Below, in pieces: positions 1-8,368 of a stretch of DNA of 64,000 nt (the first letter of the stretch is position 1; each line of letters starts with the position of its first letter). The notes below the pieces were generated by a model. The model was given only the letters and a program-made list of their open reading frames with translations. It searched no databases and was not told where the DNA came from. The translations under genes were made by a program, and so were the position numbers. This DNA comes from Acidobacteriota bacterium (GTDB lineage Bacteria; Acidobacteriota; Terriglobia; Acidiferrales; UBA7541): NCBI GenBank assembly GCA_013289855.1, contig JABCZD010000001.1, positions 124,001 to 188,000 of the forward strand, written 5' to 3'.

Positions 1-2
1 GG

Positions 3-407
3 CCCGTGCGTGGGCCTTGGCCGGACGAGAGCTGGAAGGGCTGGTGGGGCAACAACCCGCCGTACCATGTGCCGGTGTTTGTGCTCACTAATCATCCTCG
101 AGCGTCCATCGTGATGGAAGGCGGAACGGTGTTTCATTTTGTTGCGGATGGCATTCACGCCGCACTGAAGCGCGCGACGGAAGCCGCGGGTGGGAAAGAC
201 GTGCGACTCGGGGGCGGAGTTGCCACGCTTCGGCAGTACCTTAGCGCGGGGCTGATCGATGAGCTGCACCTGGCGATATCGCCTGTGCTGCTGGGCTCAG
301 GAGAGAACCTGTTCGCCGGGATTGACGCAGCGCAACTGGGCTACCAATGCAGCGAACACGTTGCGTCGGCGAACGCCATGCACGTGGTTCTAACGCGGCG
401 GGGGTAG
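3..407 (+). CDS. Dihydrofolate reductase family protein (C-terminal part)
   Basis: The gene is cut by the left window edge; the frame is open from base 3 and reads PVRGPWPDESWKGWWG before ending at a TAG. The text matches the YyaP/RibD C-terminal branch of the DHFR fold: a VFVLTNH strand, a helix with ALKRATEAAGGKDV, the nucleotide-binding GGGVATLRQYL loop, and a closing DELHLAISPVLLGSGENLF stretch. Members are NAD(P)H-dependent reductases, mostly of unknown substrate; this is not a canonical FolA. About 50 N-terminal residues are probably missing. It lies 171 bp before cdsA, where uppS is often found in other bacteria, so it is likely a separate transcription unit. Confidence 0.85.
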   Translation, partial: PVRGPWPDESWKGWWGNNPPYHVPVFVLTNHPRASIVMEGGTVFHFVADGIHAALKRATEAAGGKDVRLGGGVATLRQYLSAGLIDELHLAISPVLLGSGENLFAGIDAAQLGYQCSEHVASANAMHVVLTRRG

Positions 408-578
408 TCGGCATCGAATCGCGACCGTTCACCACGATTCGCCACCGTTCTCGACTCTTTACCACGACACGATAATCTACAAGAGACGCGAGGTTAGCGT
501 GCGATAGTATTTGCACGACTGGATCGAAGTGCGCATCATGCGTATCTTGGCGAGCGAAAGACACGAGGACAGTGGCGG

Positions 579-1454
579 ATGACTTGGAAGAGAGTGGTTA
601 CAGCGGTGGTGTTGATACCGTTTGTGGTGGCACTGGTGCTGTATGGCTCGACGCTACTGGTGGCCATTGGGACCGGCGTGTTTATGGTGTTGGCGCTGCT
701 GGAATATTTTGCATTGGGGGAGGCGATTGGTTGGCGGGCGCATCGGGTTTGGACAATCGTGTGCGCGCTGGTGCTGCTGTTTTTGCAGTGGCTGCCGTCG
801 GTGGTGCGGGCCGGGGATTTTGGCGGGTATAGCGTGCCGGCGGGGCTGGAGTGGGTGGTGTCGCGATTTTTCCCGCGTCCGGAAGATGCGTTTTTGCTTT
901 TTGCGTTAGGCGTTGCGGTAATTGTGATGTTTACGCGGCGGCCGCTGGTGGAAACGCTGCCCGCGGCGGGGATTAGCGCTAGTGGGTTGCTGCTCGTGGC
1001 GTTTCCGCTGACGTATGCGGTGCGGTTGCACGGGTGGGGCGAATTTGGGCCTTGGCTTTTATTGTTCGCGCTGGTGATTACGTGGGCGGGCGACACCGCA
1101 GCGTACTTTGCGGGGCGCGCATTTGGTCGGCATCCGCTGGCGCCGCATCTTTCGCCAAAGAAAACCTGGGAGGGGAGCTTAGCGGGACTCGCGGCTTCGA
1201 TTGTTGTGGCGGTGATTTTCCAGCGCTGGCTGCGCGCGCCTTTGGCGTATTTGATCGGGATGGCGGTAATCGGGAATGTGGCGGGGCAAGTGGGGGATTT
1301 GCTGGAGTCGGCGTACAAGCGCAGCGCTGGAGTAAAGGATTCGGGGGCCATGTTGCCGGGACATGGCGGGGTGCTGGACCGGATTGACGCGTTGATACTG
1401 GCGTTTCCGGTTGTCTGGTATTATTGGGTGTTGACGTATTCGCCGAGGCCGTAG
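579..1454 (+). CDS. cdsA: Phosphatidate cytidylyltransferase
   Basis: CdsA makes CDP-diacylglycerol from phosphatidate and CTP at the inner membrane, the branch point to all phospholipids. The 291-residue product is mostly hydrophobic, with about seven to eight membrane segments. The C-terminal family signature is intact at about residues 246-267 (KRSAGVKDSG, then PGHGGVLDR with D following), and a GDTAAYFAGRAFGRHPL loop precedes it. A GAGGA ribosome site lies about 10 bases before the ATG. It heads a same-strand run with dxr and rseP, an order common in bacteria. The gap to dxr is about 100 bp, so co-transcription is likely but not proven. Confidence 0.95.
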   Translation: MTWKRVVTAVVLIPFVVALVLYGSTLLVAIGTGVFMVLALLEYFALGEAIGWRAHRVWTIVCALVLLFLQWLPSVVRAGDFGGYSVPAGLEWVVSRFFPRPEDAFLLFALGVAVIVMFTRRPLVETLPAAGISASGLLLVAFPLTYAVRLHGWGEFGPWLLLFALVITWAGDTAAYFAGRAFGRHPLAPHLSPKKTWEGSLAGLAASIVVAVIFQRWLRAPLAYLIGMAVIGNVAGQVGDLLESAYKRSAGVKDSGAMLPGHGGVLDRIDALILAFPVVWYYWVLTYSPRP

Positions 1455-1556
1455 GGCAGTATTTTTCCCAATTGCGCAGGTAGGCAGCGCTCGACTACAC
1501 ATGGTGCTGGCGAGGCATTGTGCCGCGCCCCCGGCGTTCAGCGAGATAAATCGTTC

Positions 1557-2747
1557 GTGAAAAAGTTAGCCATATTGGGTTCGACGGGGTCGATCGGGCG
1601 GCAGACCTTGGCCGTGGTCGAGTCCATGCCCGAGCGATTCGCGATTGTGGCGCTGGCGGCTGGCGGAAACCTCGAGGAGCTTGCGGGACAAATTGCACGG
1701 CACCGGCCAGAGGTGGTTTCCGTCGCGGATTCCGCCAAGGCGGATGCGCTGGCCGCTCGATTGCGAGATTCGGGGCTGAGCCCGCTCCCCGCGATTCATC
1801 ACGGCGCTGAGGGGATGCTGGCGGTCGGAACGCACGCTGAGGCGGATATTGTGGTTTCCGCAGCCGTGGGCGTGGTGGGATTGGCCGCCACGTATGCGGC
1901 GGTGCAGCTTGGCAAGACCGTAGCGCTATCGAACAAGGAAGTTTTGGTGGCGGCGGGCGAATTGGTGATGGCGGCGGTGAATCATGCGGGGCAGGAGTTG
2001 CTGCCGGTCGATAGCGAGCACAACGCGGTGCATCAATGTTTGCGCGGTGGAATACGCGGGGAAGTGCGACGGTTAGTGCTTACAGCGAGCGGCGGGCCCT
2101 TTCGCAAAGCGCCGTTAGCATCGCTTGCATCGGTGACGCCGGAGCAAGCGCTGGCGCATCCGAACTGGCGAATGGGAAATCGCATCAGCATCGATTCCGC
2201 CACGATGATGAACAAGGGCTTTGAAGTGATTGAGGCGAGGTGGCTGTTTGGCGTGCGCCCAGAGCAGATCGATGTGGTGGTGCACGCGCAGTCCACAGTG
2301 CATTCCATGGTGGAGTTTGTGGACGGTTCAGTTCTGGCACAGCTCGGACCAACGGATATGCGCATGCCGATTCAGTATGCGTTAACCTATCCAGAGCGGG
2401 TCGCATCGAACCAAGTAGCTCTAGATTGGACCAAGCTGAAACGCCTGGACTTTGAAAAGGTGTCGACGAGGCGTTTCCCGTGCCTGCGATTGGCGCGGCA
2501 AGCGATGAAGAAGGGCGGGGCATTGCCTTGCGCGTTGAATGCCGCCGACGAAATTGCGGTGGCGGCGTTTCTGGAGCGGCGGTTGCCGTTCTTGGGGATC
2601 CCGGAAGTGATTGAGTACGTTTTGGGACGTACGCCGCGGACGAAATTTGCGAGCATGGATGACGTGATCGCGGCGGATGGCGAGGCGCGGCGGATGGCGA
2701 AGGAAGAAGTGGCGAAACTGGCGGCCAAGGCTGCAGCGGCTTCGTAA
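1557..2747 (+). CDS. dxr: 1-deoxy-D-xylulose 5-phosphate reductoisomerase
   Basis: DXR converts DXP to 2-C-methyl-D-erythritol 4-phosphate with NADPH, the committed step of the MEP isoprenoid pathway in the cytosol. From the chosen GTG the product begins with the Rossmann motif LAILGSTGSIGRQT and is 396 residues, the normal family length. The metal/substrate region DSEHNAVHQCL, the flexible loop with TASGGPFR, and HPNWRMGNRISIDSATMMNKG are all present. The frame is open further upstream to 1518, but that extension has no family character. It sits between cdsA and rseP, its usual bacterial neighbours. Confidence 0.96.
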   Translation: MKKLAILGSTGSIGRQTLAVVESMPERFAIVALAAGGNLEELAGQIARHRPEVVSVADSAKADALAARLRDSGLSPLPAIHHGAEGMLAVGTHAEADIVVSAAVGVVGLAATYAAVQLGKTVALSNKEVLVAAGELVMAAVNHAGQELLPVDSEHNAVHQCLRGGIRGEVRRLVLTASGGPFRKAPLASLASVTPEQALAHPNWRMGNRISIDSATMMNKGFEVIEARWLFGVRPEQIDVVVHAQSTVHSMVEFVDGSVLAQLGPTDMRMPIQYALTYPERVASNQVALDWTKLKRLDFEKVSTRRFPCLRLARQAMKKGGALPCALNAADEIAVAAFLERRLPFLGIPEVIEYVLGRTPRTKFASMDDVIAADGEARRMAKEEVAKLAAKAAAAS

Positions 2748-2811
2748 TCCGAGCGAACGCGGCACCCGTAATAGGATTTGAGTACTTGCGGATTTAGGAG
2801 AAACGGAAAAG

Positions 2812-4248
2812 ATGGCGTTCCTTCACTACGTGGTAGGGATTGGGCTGGTTCTGGGCGTGATGATTCTGGTCCACGAGTGGGGACATTTCGCCATGGCGCG
2901 TCTTTTCAAGGTGCGCGTGGATGTGTTCTCGATTGGGTTTGGGCCGCGGTTGTTTGGTTGGAAGCGCGGGGATACCGATTATCGCGTCAGCGCGCTGCCG
3001 TTTGGCGGATATGTGCGCATGGCAGGACAGGACCCTTCCGAGATAGATTCCGCGGATCGCGAGTGGTTCTCCAAGAACACCGACGACAAGCCGAAGTCCG
3101 ATGCCACGCTAACGCGTGAGGCTGCGGAATTTCGCGGCGTCGATCAATTGCTGAAGACCGGAGATGCGGCGGGTGAGTTGATGAGCAAGCCGCGCTGGCA
3201 ACGGGCGTTGATTTCGTTTGCTGGTCCGGCGGTGAACCTGGTGTTCCCGATTTTGCTGCTGAGCGGATTTTTTCTGATTAACGGCGAGCCCTATCCGTCG
3301 TACGCAAATCAGCCGGCGCAAATTGTGTCGTTATCGTCGGATAAAGACGCTCCGAAAAGTGATCTTCGGGTGGGCGAAACGGTCCGAGCGATCAATGGCG
3401 TAGCGGTGAATACCTGGGACGAAGCTTTTAAAGCCATTGATACCGCCAATCTTTCCGAGCCGCTGCGCGTGGAAGTGCTAGACAACGGAGCTTCGCGAAC
3501 CGTGAGCATTCCGGTGAAAAATATTACTTCGGCGTCTTTGGCGCTTGGTGACGCGCCGATACCCGCGGTGCTCGATGAAGTGGCGGCGGGCTACCCGGCG
3601 GATCGCGCAGGATTGCGGGAAGGCGACGTCATCAAGGCTATCGATGGCCAGCCGATTCGTTATTGGGGACAGTTTGTCGATGGCGTGCGCAATTCCGGAG
3701 GGAAAAGCCTGGCGCTGGAAGTAGAGCGTCAGGGACAGACGGTCCACACGAACGTCACCCCGCTACTGAAGACCAACGACTCCGGTGAACCCACGTACCA
3801 AGTGGGCGTGGCGGCGAAGGACGACACTTTGTATCAGAAGGTGACCGTCGCGCAGGCCGTGAAGGACGGCGTTTCGCGGACCGGATTCATCATCGAAAAA
3901 ACTGCGGGAACGGTTGGACTTTTGTTTAGTGGAAAAGTATCGATCAATCAGCTCCAGGGTCCGGTTGGGATTTCACATCTTGCCAAGCAGGCTGTGGAAC
4001 ATGGCGCAGGGCCGACGATTTCGCTGATGGCGCTGATCAGCGTGAACCTGGGCATTCTAAATTTGTTGCCGATTCCTATCCTGGACGGCGGAAATATTTT
4101 GTTGCTGGCCGTTGAAGGGGTCATGCGGCGCGACCTGAGCATGAATTTTAAAGAGCGCTTTGTGCAGGTCGGGCTGGTGTTTCTTTTGGTGCTCTTCGCC
4201 ATTGTTATGTATCATGACGTTTTGCGGCGGATTGCGGCGCATTCCTGA
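2812..4248 (+). CDS. rseP: RIP zinc metalloprotease RseP (site-2 protease)
   Basis: This inner-membrane intramembrane protease is of the kind that cleaves anti-sigma factors and leftover signal peptides. The zinc motif HEWGH is at residues 21-25 inside the first membrane helix, and the second catalytic motif LNLLPIPILDGG is at about residue 416. Between them lie two PDZ-like domains, with the VGETVRAINGVAV and REGDVIKAIDGQPI signatures. At 478 residues it is slightly longer than E. coli RseP (450). An AGGAGA site precedes the ATG. It is the last gene of the cdsA-dxr-rseP run. Possible substrates include the membrane anti-sigma-like protein at 49923-50447, but that is only inference. Confidence 0.95.
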   Translation: MAFLHYVVGIGLVLGVMILVHEWGHFAMARLFKVRVDVFSIGFGPRLFGWKRGDTDYRVSALPFGGYVRMAGQDPSEIDSADREWFSKNTDDKPKSDATLTREAAEFRGVDQLLKTGDAAGELMSKPRWQRALISFAGPAVNLVFPILLLSGFFLINGEPYPSYANQPAQIVSLSSDKDAPKSDLRVGETVRAINGVAVNTWDEAFKAIDTANLSEPLRVEVLDNGASRTVSIPVKNITSASLALGDAPIPAVLDEVAAGYPADRAGLREGDVIKAIDGQPIRYWGQFVDGVRNSGGKSLALEVERQGQTVHTNVTPLLKTNDSGEPTYQVGVAAKDDTLYQKVTVAQAVKDGVSRTGFIIEKTAGTVGLLFSGKVSINQLQGPVGISHLAKQAVEHGAGPTISLMALISVNLGILNLLPIPILDGGNILLLAVEGVMRRDLSMNFKERFVQVGLVFLLVLFAIVMYHDVLRRIAAHS

Positions 4249-4287
4249 AGCTGAATGCCGCCGCGCTTCTTGGAGAGAGCGACGAGC

Positions 4288-4833
4288 ATGGCTGCTAGCG
4301 TAACGCATCGCGAGTCGCAACAAGTGTCACGCCAGGCGTCGCACCGGGCGTCCACCGGCGAGCGCATCAACACCGCGGAAACCACCGGGAAATTATTGAA
4401 GACGGTGGCGGAGCGCGGGCTGCGCATGACGCGGCAGCGCCGCGTGATTCTGCAAGTGATGGACGACGCCGAGCAGCATCTGGACGTGGATCAGATTCTG
4501 GAGCGCGCGCGGAAGATTGATTCGGACGTACACCTCGTTACCGTTTACCGCACCATTGATCTGCTCAAAAAACAGGGCCTGATTGATGAGCTGGACCTGC
4601 TGCATCTGCGCGGGGACAGGCACTACTACGAGAGTCACGGACCGCGGGATCATATCCATGTGGCGTGCTTGCGTTGCGGCAAAGTGCGCGAGTTTGAGTC
4701 GCGCCTTTACGAGCAGCTGAAGGAACAGATTGCGCGCGATTTTGGAATGAAGGTTACGATCTCGCGCACGGAAGTCGGCGGGTATTGCGCGGAATGCCTG
4801 AAAACGGAAAGCCTGCCTCGAAGTAATTCCTAG
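4288..4833 (+). CDS. Fur-family metal-responsive transcriptional regulator
   Basis: A winged-helix repressor of the Fur/Zur/PerR family. The N-terminal DNA-binding half has RMTRQRRVILQVM and VYRTIDLLKKQGLIDE. The metal site follows in YYESHGPRDHIHVAC, and structural zinc cysteines are in CLRCGKVREFES and YCAECL. I chose the ATG at 4288 because GGAGAG lies at proper spacing; an in-frame ATG at 4255 gives 11 more residues. A basic, Ser/Thr/Gln-rich tail of about 45 residues precedes the Fur fold, which is unusual. It starts about 40 bp after rseP and may be read with it. The metal or peroxide it senses cannot be told from sequence. Confidence 0.88.
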   Translation: MAASVTHRESQQVSRQASHRASTGERINTAETTGKLLKTVAERGLRMTRQRRVILQVMDDAEQHLDVDQILERARKIDSDVHLVTVYRTIDLLKKQGLIDELDLLHLRGDRHYYESHGPRDHIHVACLRCGKVREFESRLYEQLKEQIARDFGMKVTISRTEVGGYCAECLKTESLPRSNS

Positions 4834-4857
4834 GAACATATAGTGCTGGGTCTGGTA

Positions 4858-4938
4858 GTAGCGGCCGCGGTCTGCGGCGGATGCCTGTTTATCGCCCGCG
4901 ACGCAAAATCGTCCGCGTCAGAAGGCGTCCACTACAAA
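4858..4938. repeat. Degraded REP-like inverted repeat
   Basis: The left end reads GTAGCGGCCGC and the right end GTCAGAAGGCGTCCACTACA, an imperfect inverted copy. Both ends match the ends of the much better preserved element at 15939-16203. It sits between the convergent fur and ribF-fusion genes. I read it as an eroded member of the same palindromic family. Confidence 0.5.
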
Positions 4939-4956
4939 TTCAAAACAACAGAGCGG

Positions 4957-6825
4957 CTAAGGTTGTGGCATTAACGGCAGGCTTGCCGCGGCCATGGATT
5001 GGTGTGTGCGCATGCGACGCAGCAGCGAGAAAAAGCGGGCGGCTTGGTCGATATCCTTGGCGATTTGCGCGCGCAACTCGTCGGCGTCGGCGAATTTTCT
5101 CTCTTGGCGAAGGCGCTTCCAGAAACGCACCTCGATGCGCTCTGGTGTGGTTTCAGGCGCAAAATCGATCAGGTGAGTTTCGACGGTTAAGGCGGTGCCA
5201 TTGAACGTAGGGCGCATGCCTATGTTGGTGACCGAGCGGACGCTACGCAGCAGTCCGGAGAAGTAGGTTCGCGTGATGTATACGCCGCGTCCTGGCAGGA
5301 GTTCCTGGTCGGGCGCAAGATTTAGCGTTGGGAAAGTGAAGCGCGTGCCTGTGCCGGTGCCTTTAACGACCTCGCCGGAGAGTACGAATGGGCGGCCAAG
5401 CAACCGTCCCGCGTGCGAGACGTCGCCTTCAGAAATTTCCCTGCGGATGATGGTGCTGGAGACGATTTCGCCGTGGTACATCACCGGCGGAATGATGGCC
5501 ACTTCGAAATTGTGGCGCGCGCCGAGTTCGCGGAGGAGTTGCACGTCGCCCGCCTGGCGATGGCCGAAGCGGAAATTTTCTCCCACCAGAACGGTTTTCA
5601 AACCCAAATCGCGGACCAGGATTTGCTCGACAAAATCCGTTGGCGAGAGTCGCGAAAGTTCCAGGGTGAAAGGCAAGACTACCGCGGCTTCCAGGCCGAC
5701 GGCGCCAAACCACTCCATACGCTGCTGATTCGTGGAGAGGCGGAGCGGCGCGGCTTCCGGACGCAAAAGTTTTAGCGGAGGCGGATCGAAGGTCAAAGCG
5801 GTGGCCACGGCGCCGGTTTCGTGGGCGCGCTCGACGTCGGCGCGGAGGATAGCCTGGTGGCCCAGGTGGATGCCGTCGTAATTGCCGATGGCCAGAACGC
5901 TGCCGCGGCCGGTGTGTGCGTAAGCCTGATGCCACGCGCTCGCTGACTCAAATACCTTTACTTTGGGTTGTTCGGGATTTTCCAGGCCCACGGCCGGCGG
6001 CGCGGCGCCTTGTCGCGCCGAGGTGGCGAGGCGTTCCACGGCAACTTCGAGTTCCAGGCCGTCATAGGCCAGATGAACATTCAGGAAACCCATCTTGCGC
6101 AGGCGATCGTTGGTTTCCGCGTGATTTAAATCATGTGCGATGTGCGTGAACCACGCGCGCTTGGGATTTAGTTTCTGCACCAGCGCCAGGGCTTGCTCGA
6201 CGGTCTGATGCATGGGGTGGGGCATGTCGCGCAGGGCGTCGATGATCAGTTCGTCGAGATTTTCGAGCAGCGCCATGGAAGACGCGCTGATACTGCTGAA
6301 ATCGGTGAGATATGCGGCATTGCCGAAGCGGAAGCCCAGCACTTCCATCGGACCGTGCCTGAGCGGCACGGGGATGAATGGCACGCCAAGCAACTCGAAA
6401 GGCTCCTTGACCACATTCAGCCGCACGCTAGGAATGGTGCTGAGCGTCGGTTTATTGTCGAAAACGTAGGAGAACGCGCGGCGCAGCGTTTCGAAGGTTT
6501 CTTCGTTGCTGTAGACGGGTAGCGCGGATTTTTGCCGCAGGTTGTAGGGGCGAATATCGTCGAAGCCGAGGATGTGGTCGGCGTGGCCGTGCGTGAGCAC
6601 GATGGCGTCCAACCGGTCGACGCCGGCGCGCAGGGCTTGCTGGCGAAAGTCCGGCGTGGTGTCGATGACCACGTTTTGCCCGTGACGCGAGAGCAGCAGG
6701 GAAGGGCGCAGGCGATTGTCGCGCGGGTCTTTGGAACTGCAAACGCGGCAGTGGCAGCCAAGCGTGGGGACGCCCATGGAGGTGCCGGAGCCGAGCACGG
6801 TAATTTTGATGGGAGCGGCGGGCAT
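4957..6825 (-). CDS. ribF: Metallo-beta-lactamase-fold hydrolase fused to RibF (riboflavin kinase/FAD synthetase)
   Basis: One 622-residue frame carries two enzymes. The first ~265 residues are an MBL-fold phosphodiesterase of the PhnP type: GSGTSMGVPTLGCHC and CRVCSS, then the metal motif THGHADHILGFDD, LTDFSSI, and WFTHIAHDLNH. The last ~310 residues are bifunctional RibF. GNYDGIHLGHQ and SSTIIRREISEGDV belong to the FAD synthetase half; GTGTRFTFPTLNL and the RGVY strand belong to the riboflavin kinase half. RibF makes FMN from riboflavin and then FAD. A ~30-residue linker joins the parts and there is no internal stop. I chose the ATG at 6825 because the longer frame to 6891 runs through the repeat at 6833-6913. 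Confidence 0.9.
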   Translation of the reverse strand: MPAAPIKITVLGSGTSMGVPTLGCHCRVCSSKDPRDNRLRPSLLLSRHGQNVVIDTTPDFRQQALRAGVDRLDAIVLTHGHADHILGFDDIRPYNLRQKSALPVYSNEETFETLRRAFSYVFDNKPTLSTIPSVRLNVVKEPFELLGVPFIPVPLRHGPMEVLGFRFGNAAYLTDFSSISASSMALLENLDELIIDALRDMPHPMHQTVEQALALVQKLNPKRAWFTHIAHDLNHAETNDRLRKMGFLNVHLAYDGLELEVAVERLATSARQGAAPPAVGLENPEQPKVKVFESASAWHQAYAHTGRGSVLAIGNYDGIHLGHQAILRADVERAHETGAVATALTFDPPPLKLLRPEAAPLRLSTNQQRMEWFGAVGLEAAVVLPFTLELSRLSPTDFVEQILVRDLGLKTVLVGENFRFGHRQAGDVQLLRELGARHNFEVAIIPPVMYHGEIVSSTIIRREISEGDVSHAGRLLGRPFVLSGEVVKGTGTGTRFTFPTLNLAPDQELLPGRGVYITRTYFSGLLRSVRSVTNIGMRPTFNGTALTVETHLIDFAPETTPERIEVRFWKRLRQERKFADADELRAQIAKDIDQAARFFSLLRRMRTHQSMAAASLPLMPQP

Positions 6826-6832
6826 CGGTTTT

Positions 6833-6913
6833 CCTGGGAACGCCAATCTCCCGATTGGCGGGGTTTCGGCGTCACACCGGCAAGTCGCCAATCGGGAGAT
6901 TGGCGTTCCCAGG
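6833..6913. repeat. Perfect 28-bp inverted repeat, REP-like pair
   Basis: The arms 6833-6860 and 6886-6913 are exact reverse complements separated by 25 bases. Each arm also contains its own short palindrome (CGCCAATC, then CGATTGGCG). The element fills the whole gap between the DUF1844 gene and the ribF fusion, so transcripts from either side would form a strong stem-loop. It resembles the other palindromic units in this window in layout but not in base sequence. Confidence 0.85.
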
Positions 6914-6915
6914 GT

Positions 6916-7431
6916 TTACGGACGCGCTTTGGCTTTGCCGAGCGCGGCCTGTTGCGCTTGCTTAGCCAGGGCTTGATTGACCTCCAGATAGGTCATCTTC
7001 AGCTTGCCCAGCAGGTCGATCAGCAGGCTGTCGTCCTCGGGCGCAAGATTGCCGGCCGTTTTTTCGTGCAGCGCGTCGAGCATGTCAATGAGCTCGCGGG
7101 CGGCTTCTGGATCGATCATCGGCTGGCCGGTACGTGGGTCCGTATAGCCGCCCAGGACCATGGCCGCGTTGCTGCCCAGCATGCGGACCAGGTTTTCAAA
7201 TGCGGGCGAAGGCTTGGGAGCGTCGGCAGGCGGCAGCGGCGGCACAACCTGCGGGCCTGACGCGGCGGGCGACGGCATCTTAGCCACTTCACGCTGCGCT
7301 TCTAGCTTGGCTTCGCGAACTTCCTGCTCCACGATTTCCGGGCGCAGTTCGCCTTCGCTGGTGAACGGGCGGCGGTCGATGACGCGGAAACCTTCTTCCT
7401 GCTTCGGTTCGTTGTGTTTATCGTCAGACAA
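6916..7431 (-). CDS. DUF1844 domain protein
   Basis: A 171-residue soluble protein with a charged N-terminus (FRVIDRRPFTSEGE), a Pro/Ala-rich linker at about residues 50-75, and a C-terminal DUF1844 helical domain. That domain is marked by LVRMLGSNAAMVLGG, PEAARELIDMLDALHEKT and LLGKLKMTYLEVNQAL. The family is common in Acidobacteriota, Planctomycetota and Deltaproteobacteria and has no established function. It lies upstream of the ribF fusion on the same strand, separated only by the palindromic repeat, so the two may be co-transcribed. Confidence 0.85.
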   Translation of the reverse strand: MSDDKHNEPKQEEGFRVIDRRPFTSEGELRPEIVEQEVREAKLEAQREVAKMPSPAASGPQVVPPLPPADAPKPSPAFENLVRMLGSNAAMVLGGYTDPRTGQPMIDPEAARELIDMLDALHEKTAGNLAPEDDSLLIDLLGKLKMTYLEVNQALAKQAQQAALGKAKARP

Positions 7432-7594
7432 GGGACATTCCTCGGCTTTCTAAGTGAACTCAAGTTTATCACGGGTGGGGGATTCTGTTGGCGCTGGGGC
7501 GACATCGGTCGGCGATCACCGGATTTCGACGTAAGGCTCTTCCCGCGATCAAAGAGCTTGCGGCAAACCAGCTATCGTAGTCTGATGAGCTGTC

Positions 7595-7924
7595 ATGTAC
7601 GAATACATAGTACAGATCGGCCGGTTCGTAGACGCCGATCAGCCTGGATGGGTGGAGTGCGAACTCGTAGATGCTAACGGCCGCCATCACATTATCCGGG
7701 AAAAGGTCCCCGTACTCACGGCCGAACGTTTGGACGCCAACAGCGAATATCCGATCCCGTGCGGCATTCTCTGCGAAGTGTTGGAGCGATACAACGACGA
7801 AAAAGGGCACGAATTGGCCCTTATTACTACCAAGAAGCCATGGTGGATCGAGTCGGTTGAAGGGTTGACCGAATTTGTAGTTCCCGCCGCCCTCGTAACC
7901 TTGTCAACATGGTCTCCGCAATGA
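7595..7924 (+). CDS. Hypothetical protein, 109 residues
   Basis: I do not recognise this small soluble protein. It begins MYEYIVQIGRFVDADQPGW and has alternating strand-like segments (VECELVDANGRHHIIREKVP, ELALITTKKPWWIES), no signal peptide and no membrane helix. Its stop codon overlaps the ATG of the next gene (ATGA at 7921-7924), which supports both being real and translationally coupled. A small beta-rich domain is likely, but its function is unknown. Confidence 0.6.
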   Translation: MYEYIVQIGRFVDADQPGWVECELVDANGRHHIIREKVPVLTAERLDANSEYPIPCGILCEVLERYNDEKGHELALITTKKPWWIESVEGLTEFVVPAALVTLSTWSPQ

Positions 7925-8307
7925 CGCAACCTTCGTACCGAACGCTTCGCGCGCTTCTCCTAGTAAGCATTCTTACTTCCGGGGTGGTTTCTCTAGCCGT
8001 CAGCAATTACCGAAAGTCCCTCGCGAGAGCACACGACGCCGTACTGCGGGAGGGCTTTGCCGAGGTTTGTCAGGCAATCACCACCTACACGCGCGACGAG
8101 CAACATGCGCCGCGATCGCTGCAAGATTTGGTAGCTTCGAAGTATTTACACGAGATTCCCACGGATTCCATGACGTTGAAGAAAGACTGGGTGCTGACGA
8201 TCCGCGACATCAGTATTGGCATTGATCAAGAAAGCGTCAGACTCATCGAAGTGCGCTCTGCCTCCGATAAAATTGGCAATGAAGGCGTAACTTGCAGAAT
8301 GCGGTGA
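7921..8307 (+). CDS. Membrane-anchored pseudopilin-like (GspG-type) protein
   Basis: A 128-residue protein with one N-terminal hydrophobic helix (LRALLLVSILTSGVVSLAV). An amphipathic helix follows, and then text like the globular part of GspG-type pseudopilins: AITTYTRDEQHAPRSLQDLV and YLHEIPTDSMTLKKDW. Acidobacterial pseudopilin-like proteins often carry the PxxLxDLVxxGYL...P.DP pattern that this resembles. The prepilin cleavage motif GFTLIE is absent, so it may be only a degenerate relative. The ATG at 7921 is chosen because it overlaps the preceding stop; an in-frame GTG at 7909 is possible. Confidence 0.6.
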   Translation: MTQPSYRTLRALLLVSILTSGVVSLAVSNYRKSLARAHDAVLREGFAEVCQAITTYTRDEQHAPRSLQDLVASKYLHEIPTDSMTLKKDWVLTIRDISIGIDQESVRLIEVRSASDKIGNEGVTCRMR

Positions 8308-8368
8308 CCGGCGGTTAGGAAACTAGAGCTCCCGTCGTTGTTCGTTCCTGAGCCTGGACACCAGTTAT

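Noticed and set aside
536..1351. 271-residue minus-strand frame
   Set aside because: It lies wholly over cdsA in antisense, has no domain text, and is Ser/Thr/Pro-rich as expected for a shadow of a hydrophobic gene.
6532..7260. 242-residue plus-strand frame
   Set aside because: It spans two well-supported minus-strand genes and the palindromic repeat, and shows no family motif.
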